Assembly: GCA_017849315.1 (NCBI GenBank)
Contig: JAFIHQ010000047.1
Span: 1 to 10,026, forward strand
Direction: 5' to 3'
From: Treponema sp.
Lineage (GTDB): Bacteria > Spirochaetota > Spirochaetia > Treponematales > Rectinemataceae
DNA length: 10,026 nt
Shown here: in pieces, positions 6,026 to 10,026 of the stretch
How positions within the stretch are numbered: the first letter of the stretch is position 1
How the letters are laid out: every line of letters starts with the position of its first letter
The notes under the pieces: model-generated
What the model saw: only the letters and a program-made list of their open reading frames with translations
Told to the model about the DNA's origin: nothing
The model's database searches: none
Translations under genes and position numbers: made by a program

Positions 6026-7036
6026 ATGAAAGTACCACAGAGACTGAAACAAAGCCGGGAATTTGGCATTTTCCTAATTCTTTTGGCTGTGTGCATTATT
6101 GTTACGGTGGCGGCACCGAGTTTCTTTAGCATAGAGAACCTTTTTGACATTCTGAAGGGCAATGTCGTGCTCGCTATAATGGCGATTGGCATGTTGCCTG
6201 TCATACTTACCGGCGGTATCGATGTGTCGGTTGGGTCAATGGTCGCCGCAATCACGATTATTGTCGGCAATTTCCTTATGAAAGGCTCCGACAATATTCT
6301 CCTTGCCTTTGTGGTCGGCTGCCTTTCTGGTGCATTTTTGGGGCTTATTAACGGTCTCTTGATTGCAAAGCTCAAAATTCCCCCTATTGTGGCTACGCTT
6401 GGCATGATGAGCATCATAAGCGGCATTTCTCTGTATTACACGAATGGCAACTGGATCACGGGTCTTCCGAAGAATTTCATCGATTTTGGAAGAACGACGC
6501 TTGGTTCGTTCTATCAACAGGGCGACGAAATGATCGGTCTGCCTGTCCAACTTGTGTTTCTGGTGCTCGTGGCTGTTTTGAGCTGGTTCATATTGCGGCA
6601 TACCCTTGTTGGCCGTGGAATCTATGCAATCGGCGGCAACAGGGTATCTGCAGAGCGGGTTGGTTACAACGTGGACAACATCACTGTTTTTCTCTACGCC
6701 TACGAGGGCTTTGTGGTGGGTCTTGCAGGAGCTGTCCACACCTCCATCATGAGGCAAGTAGACCCCAATGCCTTTAATGGGTTTGAGATGCAGGTAATTT
6801 CAGCTGTTGTGCTTGGCGGAGCAAGTACCCTCGGTGGTTATGGCTCAGTAATCGGTACGCTCATTGGTGTTGCTCTCTTTGCGGTAATCAACAATGGCTT
6901 GATCCTCATGCACATTCCGACATTCTGGCAAAAAATCGTTGTTGGTATTGTGCTCATTGCTTCCATCAGCTTCGATGTGACTCAGAAGAAGTACTGGGAG
7001 AGCCACAACACCAAAGTCGATATAGAAGAAGCGTAA
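6026..7036 (+). CDS. Sugar ABC transporter permease, RbsC/LsrC-like (first of two)
   Basis: This 336-residue inner-membrane protein has about eight to ten helices. Family landmarks are Thr-Gly-Gly-Ile-Asp-Val-Ser-Val-Gly-Ser at 62-71 and Val-Ile-Ser-Ala-Val-Val-Leu-Gly-Gly-Ala-Ser-Thr-Leu-Gly-Gly at 257-271, which identify the BPD_transp_2 family (PF02653). The cytoplasmic loop Gly-Arg-Gly-Ile-Tyr-Ala-Ile-Gly-Gly-Asn at 196-205 contains the usual contact region for the ATPase. It likely pairs with the second permease to form a heterodimeric channel. The ATG at 6026 has GAGGAG nine bases upstream. The 64-base gap after the ATPase contains no terminator. A 10-codon ORF in that gap ends in an ATGA overlap with this start. 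Confidence 0.92.
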   Translation: MKVPQRLKQSREFGIFLILLAVCIIVTVAAPSFFSIENLFDILKGNVVLAIMAIGMLPVILTGGIDVSVGSMVAAITIIVGNFLMKGSDNILLAFVVGCLSGAFLGLINGLLIAKLKIPPIVATLGMMSIISGISLYYTNGNWITGLPKNFIDFGRTTLGSFYQQGDEMIGLPVQLVFLVLVAVLSWFILRHTLVGRGIYAIGGNRVSAERVGYNVDNITVFLYAYEGFVVGLAGAVHTSIMRQVDPNAFNGFEMQVISAVVLGGASTLGGYGSVIGTLIGVALFAVINNGLILMHIPTFWQKIVVGIVLIASISFDVTQKKYWESHNTKVDIEEA

Positions 7037-7061
7037 CTTGGCTCAAGGTAGGGAGGATAGT

Positions 7062-8057
7062 GTGAAAAAGAACACCGAAAAAAAACCACAGGCACGCTTC
7101 CAGAGTAAGGAATCTGTGCTGTTCTTTATCTTTATTGGCATTTTTGTTCTTATGTGCGTTCTTTCGCCACAGACGTTTTTAACCTGGCGGAATCTGCAAT
7201 CTATGGCATTTCAGTTGCCGGAACTTGGAATCTTCGCTCTGGCGATGATGCTTGTAATTGTGTCTGGCGGAATGAATCTTTCTATCACCTTTACCGCGGC
7301 TTTAGCCTCTATTGTTGGCGGGGTCGTGCTGTCGACTATGACTGCAGCAGGCATGGGGCCAACGATTACTATAGTAGCCGGGCTTGCAACTTTTGTATTG
7401 ATTGGATTTCTCTGCGGTACCCTTAATGGGGTCATTGTGGCAGATATCGGTATTGCACCGATGCTTGCAACGCTCGGGACTAGTACGCTTTTTGAAGGTG
7501 TATGTCTCAACATCACAAAGGGTGGCGCCATATCGGGCTTCCCGGACGCCTTCTTGTGGTTTGGAAATGCCTCAGTGCTTGGAATCCCATTCCCAATGAT
7601 TGTCTTTGTGGCCGTTGTCGTCGCATCGTACTTTCTTCTGGAAAGAAGTCCTTTTGGTTTCAAGACTTACATGATTGGCTGCAGCCCGACGGTTACGGAG
7701 TATTCGGGGATAAATGTAAAAAAAACCTTAAGAATTGTGTATATTATATCTGGTATTTTGTGCGCAATTGCGGGAGTTTTGATGTCCTCCCGTTATAATT
7801 CCGCCAAGGAGTCCTACGGTTCCTCGTATATGCTGCAAAGTATCTCTGCAGCAGTGCTTGGTGGGACGGACATTGCCGGTGGCTATGGCAAGGTAATAGG
7901 AACAGTGCTCGCTGTCATGATCATACAGGTGATTTCGAGCGGGCTTAACATATTTGGTATCAACCGCTTTATCACTACGGTAGTTATGGGAGCCATATTG
8001 ATCTTGGTTCTAACCATCAACTACATCAGCTCGGGTAGAAAGGCTAGCTCAAAGTAG
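7062..8057 (+). CDS. Sugar ABC transporter permease, RbsC/LsrD-like (second of two)
   Basis: This 331-residue membrane protein is clearly related to the preceding permease but diverged from it. It keeps Gly-Gly-Met-Asn-Leu-Ser at 69-74 (Asn where the partner has Asp) and Ser-Ile-Ser-Ala-Ala-Val-Leu-Gly-Gly-Thr-Asp-Ile-Ala-Gly-Gly at 260-274. Systems with two unlike permeases are known for AI-2 (LsrC/LsrD) and rhamnose importers, so a heterodimer is expected. I chose the GTG at 7062 because AGGGAGG lies five bases upstream and a Lys-rich N-terminus (Met-Lys-Lys-Asn-Thr-Glu-Lys-Lys) follows; a TTG at 7038 is also in frame but has no ribosome binding site. It starts 25 bases after the first permease ends. 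Confidence 0.92.
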   Translation: MKKNTEKKPQARFQSKESVLFFIFIGIFVLMCVLSPQTFLTWRNLQSMAFQLPELGIFALAMMLVIVSGGMNLSITFTAALASIVGGVVLSTMTAAGMGPTITIVAGLATFVLIGFLCGTLNGVIVADIGIAPMLATLGTSTLFEGVCLNITKGGAISGFPDAFLWFGNASVLGIPFPMIVFVAVVVASYFLLERSPFGFKTYMIGCSPTVTEYSGINVKKTLRIVYIISGILCAIAGVLMSSRYNSAKESYGSSYMLQSISAAVLGGTDIAGGYGKVIGTVLAVMIIQVISSGLNIFGINRFITTVVMGAILILVLTINYISSGRKASSK

Positions 8058-8064
8058 AAACTCT

Positions 8065-8082
8065 CCTGGGCTTATGCCCGGG
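8065..8082 (+). other. Intercistronic hairpin between permease and binding-protein genes
   Basis: CCTGGGC (8065-8071) pairs with GCCCGGG (8076-8082) around a TTAT loop: seven base pairs with one G-U. A short AT-rich stretch follows, but the T run is interrupted, so it would be at best a partial terminator. It sits in the 50-base gap just before the strong ribosome binding site of the binding-protein gene. Such hairpins often let the binding protein be made in excess over the membrane parts, by protecting a processed mRNA end. Confidence 0.5.
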
Positions 8083-8107
8083 TGAATATTTTTAAGAGGA
8101 GGTAAGG

Positions 8108-9094
8108 ATGAACAGAACTCAAAAATTCGTGGCCGTCCTTATGGTGCTTTTGGTAACAACGGGTGTTGCGTTTGCCCAGGCCAAAAAGCCAACGATCGTT
8201 GTAATGCCAAAACTTGTAGGCATTCCGTATTTCAATGCGTCAGAAACTGGCGCAAAGAAGGCTGGACAGGATCTTGGCATCAATGTCATTTATACTGGTC
8301 CAACCACGGCAGACGCTGCTGAACAGGTTCGTATGTTGGAAGACTACATCTCCAAAGGTGTCGATGCCATCTGTGTGGCTCCAAACGATCCCGCTGCTCT
8401 GACCCCTGTACTCAAAAGAGCCAAGGCCGCAGGGATTCTCGTCCTGGACTGGGATACTCCTGCAGACAAGAGCGTTGTGGATCTCTCTGTACACCAGATC
8501 GACGACGTCGTCTATGGGCAGCACATTTGGGATCTTCTCGTCAAAGAAATGGGCGATAGCGGCGACTATGCCATTTTGACTGGTGGCCTTTCTGCTGCTA
8601 ACCTGAATGGCTGGATCGATGCTGGTCTTGCCTATGCCAAGACCAAGTATCCTAAGCTCCGCCTCGTCACCGACAAGATCCCAACCGACGAGAAGCAGCA
8701 GGTTGCGTACCAGAAGACGCTGGACTTGATCAAAGCCTATCCTAACCTCAAGGGCATCATCGGCGTTTCCACGCCCACCCCAATCGGCGCTGCACAGGCC
8801 GTACAGGAGAAAGGCCTCAAGAACAAAATCGCTGTGGTAGGGACCGCGCTTCCCACGGACTCAAGACCCTATCTTGAAGATGGTTCTCTCCGCGTCGTCA
8901 CCCTCTGGGATCCGGCAAAACTCGGCTACCTGACGGTCGTTCTCGCCAACAACATGCTCAACGGTAAGAAGCCTTATGATGGGCAGGAGATTGCGAATGT
9001 CGGCAAGATCTCAGTAAAACCCGATGGCAAGACTGTCATCATGGGCCCGCCGACGGACTTCACGAAGGAAAATGCAAAGAACTACGCGTTCTAA
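8108..9094 (+). CDS. Periplasmic sugar-binding protein of an ABC importer, LsrB/RhaS-like
   Basis: This 328-residue protein starts with a Sec signal peptide: Asn-Arg-Thr-Gln-Lys, a hydrophobic core at 7-20, and a likely cut after Ala-Phe-Ala at 23. There is no lipobox cysteine, so it should be soluble in the periplasm. The mature part is a Peripla_BP_4 type I binding protein beginning Thr-Ile-Val-Val-Met-Pro-Lys-Leu-Val-Gly, close to LsrB and rhamnose-binding RhaS. Its C-terminus (Phe-Thr-Lys-Glu-Asn-Ala-Lys-Asn-Tyr-Ala-Phe) has the same LsrB-like ending. Where LsrB has Asp-Gln in its ligand site, this protein appears to have Asn-Leu (165-166), by my own unaided alignment. AI-2 is therefore doubtful, and a ketose or deoxysugar is more likely given the epimerase. 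The ribosome binding site AGAGGAGGTAAGG is the strongest in the operon. Confidence 0.9.
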   Translation: MNRTQKFVAVLMVLLVTTGVAFAQAKKPTIVVMPKLVGIPYFNASETGAKKAGQDLGINVIYTGPTTADAAEQVRMLEDYISKGVDAICVAPNDPAALTPVLKRAKAAGILVLDWDTPADKSVVDLSVHQIDDVVYGQHIWDLLVKEMGDSGDYAILTGGLSAANLNGWIDAGLAYAKTKYPKLRLVTDKIPTDEKQQVAYQKTLDLIKAYPNLKGIIGVSTPTPIGAAQAVQEKGLKNKIAVVGTALPTDSRPYLEDGSLRVVTLWDPAKLGYLTVVLANNMLNGKKPYDGQEIANVGKISVKPDGKTVIMGPPTDFTKENAKNYAF

Positions 9095-9150
9095 ACAAAG
9101 GCCTACATACAAGACTTTGTAGAACAAAGAGTTAGTTCAAAAGACTACGT

Positions 9151-9205
9151 GGTCGCTCAGGCAGCAGGAGTACCAATTACTCCTGCTGCGGGCGGCCTTT
9201 TTGTT
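9151..9205 (+). terminator. Strong intrinsic terminator of the importer operon
   Basis: A perfect 12-bp stem (9161-9172 with 9178-9189) encloses a CCAAT loop. It can be extended across a small internal loop by six more pairs (9151-9156 with 9192-9197, one G-U). The base is followed directly by TTTTTGTT at 9198-9205. It lies 57 bases after the binding-protein stop and separates that operon from the antiporter gene. Confidence 0.92.
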
Positions 9206-9259
9206 CTCCAGACTCGGCTCATCTTTGCTCAATCGAGCATCTTAGGTAAACGTTTCTTC

Positions 9260-9303
9260 TAGTCAGTTTAGTGCCTTCCTCTATGATATGATGCATGTAT
9301 AAT
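9260..9303 (+). promoter_or_regulatory. Possible promoter region of the antiporter gene
   Basis: TAGTCA (9260-9265, four of six) lies 16 bases before TATGAT (9282-9287, five of six), predicting a start near 9294 and a leader of about 31 bases. A perfect TATAAT also occurs at 9298-9303, but it has no good -35 and would put the ribosome binding site almost at the 5' end. The strong terminator upstream implies that some promoter must lie here. Confidence 0.35.
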
Positions 9304-9325
9304 TCTCAGAAGGAGAAGTGCAGAA

Positions 9326-10026
9326 GTGCTCCTGCTCTTTGCAAGCCTGTTGATCGCTGCTGTCTTCTCAACCAAGATAAGCGCTAAGCTAGGCATGCCG
9401 GTACTCATCGCATTTATCGGCATTGGCCTTCTCGTGGGCAGCGATGTGCTCAATCTAATCTACTTTGACGATGCAGCGCTCACCAAGCGCATCGCTGATA
9501 TCCTGCTCATCTTCATTCTTTTTGTGGGCGGCTTCAAAACTCAGCGCGCTTCACTCAAAACCGTTGCTGGGCCGGCTTTAACCCTTGCAACGCTCGGTGT
9601 CGCCCTCACTGCCGTTTTCTTGGGTCTCATTATTCATTTACTTACAAAACAATCACTTGCAACCTGCTTCATGATCGCCTCGATAATCTCTTCCACAGAC
9701 GCGGCAGCCGTGATGATGATTACTCGAGGCAACCCTCTTGCCGACCGCGTTGCCTCCATGCTGGAGGTCGAGTCCGCCTCAAACGACCCTGCCGCCATCC
9801 TGCTTACCATCGCTTTTGTTGACCTTGTGTCGCAGGGGCAAAGCTCGGGTGGAAGGATTCAAATAGTACCGCTAATCGGTTCGCTTACCTGGCAGTTCTT
9901 GGGCGGCCTGGGCATAGGCTTCGTGGTAAGCAAACTGGCCGCCATCCTTTTTGATAAGCTCGAATCCGAAGATCGCGGCTATTATCATGTCCTCATTATA
10001 GGTGTGATTCTCCTCGCCTACGGTGG
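9326..10026 (+). CDS. CPA1-type cation/proton antiporter (NhaP2/CvrA-like), N-terminal part, cut by window edge
   Basis: The first 233 codons of a membrane antiporter are present. Hydrophobic helices cover most of the fragment. The family landmarks are Ser-Ser-Thr-Asp-Ala-Ala-Ala-Val at 122-129 and Glu-Val-Glu-Ser-Ala-Ser-Asn-Asp-Pro-Ala at 147-156; the Asn-Asp pair at 153-154 is the ion-binding site typical of electroneutral CPA1 exchangers. The closest group I recognise is NhaP2/CvrA, a K+/H+ antiporter that in full length carries C-terminal TrkA_C and CorC/HlyC-type domains; those would lie beyond the window. I use the GTG at 9326, preceded by AAGGAG about ten bases upstream; the frame is closed by a TGA at 9284 and has no ATG between. 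It is separated from the sugar importer by a terminator, so it is functionally unrelated. Confidence 0.85.
   Translation, partial: MLLLFASLLIAAVFSTKISAKLGMPVLIAFIGIGLLVGSDVLNLIYFDDAALTKRIADILLIFILFVGGFKTQRASLKTVAGPALTLATLGVALTAVFLGLIIHLLTKQSLATCFMIASIISSTDAAAVMMITRGNPLADRVASMLEVESASNDPAAILLTIAFVDLVSQGQSSGGRIQIVPLIGSLTWQFLGGLGIGFVVSKLAAILFDKLESEDRGYYHVLIIGVILLAYG

Noticed and set aside
5644..6426. Open 260-codon minus-strand frame across the ATPase/permease junction
   Set aside because: It is antisense to two well-supported genes, has no recognisable domain and has a shadow-frame composition.
6236..6757. Open 173-codon minus-strand frame inside the first permease
   Set aside because: It is antisense to a clear BPD_transp_2 permease and is highly polar, with no domain.
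9268..9453. Short minus-strand frame opposite the antiporter start
   Set aside because: It overlaps the conserved first helix of the antiporter and the promoter region and shows no family features.

Overview
The window looks like ordinary chromosome of a diderm, mid-GC bacterium. The periplasmic binding protein has a plain Sec signal peptide ending in Ala-X-Ala with no lipobox cysteine, which suggests an outer membrane. The epimerase resembles, from memory, homologues in Clostridium and in treponemes. A spirochaete is my best guess, held weakly. I see no rRNA, tRNA, CRISPR array, insertion sequence or phage gene. Genes are densely packed and in intact frames.

Layout. (a) 1-1840, minus strand: a pyroglutamate (5-oxoproline) salvage operon. 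A promoter at 1811-1840 reads through a DUF969 subunit (1099-1779), a DUF979 subunit (143-1087) and the first 34 codons of pyrrolidone-carboxylate peptidase (1-104). (b) 1938-4326, minus strand: an AraC-type regulator (3436-4326), a D-psicose/D-tagatose 3-epimerase family enzyme (2506-3372) and an HdeD/DUF308 membrane protein (1938-2468). (c) 4441-9094, plus strand: a complete carbohydrate ABC importer of the ribose/AI-2/rhamnose class, in the order ATPase, permease, permease, binding protein, closed by a strong terminator at 9151-9205. (d) 9326-10026, plus strand: the N-terminal part of a CPA1-type K+/H+ or Na+/H+ antiporter, cut by the window edge.

How the parts fit. The AraC gene and the importer are divergently transcribed from a 114-base region. 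That region holds a 20-bp imperfect direct repeat, offset 23 bp, overlapping the importer's likely -35. The likely model is that the AraC protein senses a sugar and switches on import, and that the epimerase converts an imported rare ketose into a common one. No kinase lies in the window, so the next step must be encoded elsewhere. The sugar is not determined by sequence. An AI-2 import function is unlikely because the usual lsr partner genes are absent.

Unusual points: the AraC and epimerase genes both lack a Shine-Dalgarno sequence and each has a promoter-like -10 seven bases before its ATG, suggesting leaderless mRNAs, whereas neighbouring genes have strong ribosome binding sites. A strong orphan ribosome binding site just after the HdeD gene precedes a possible 23-codon ORF. 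I found no clearly undescribed system.
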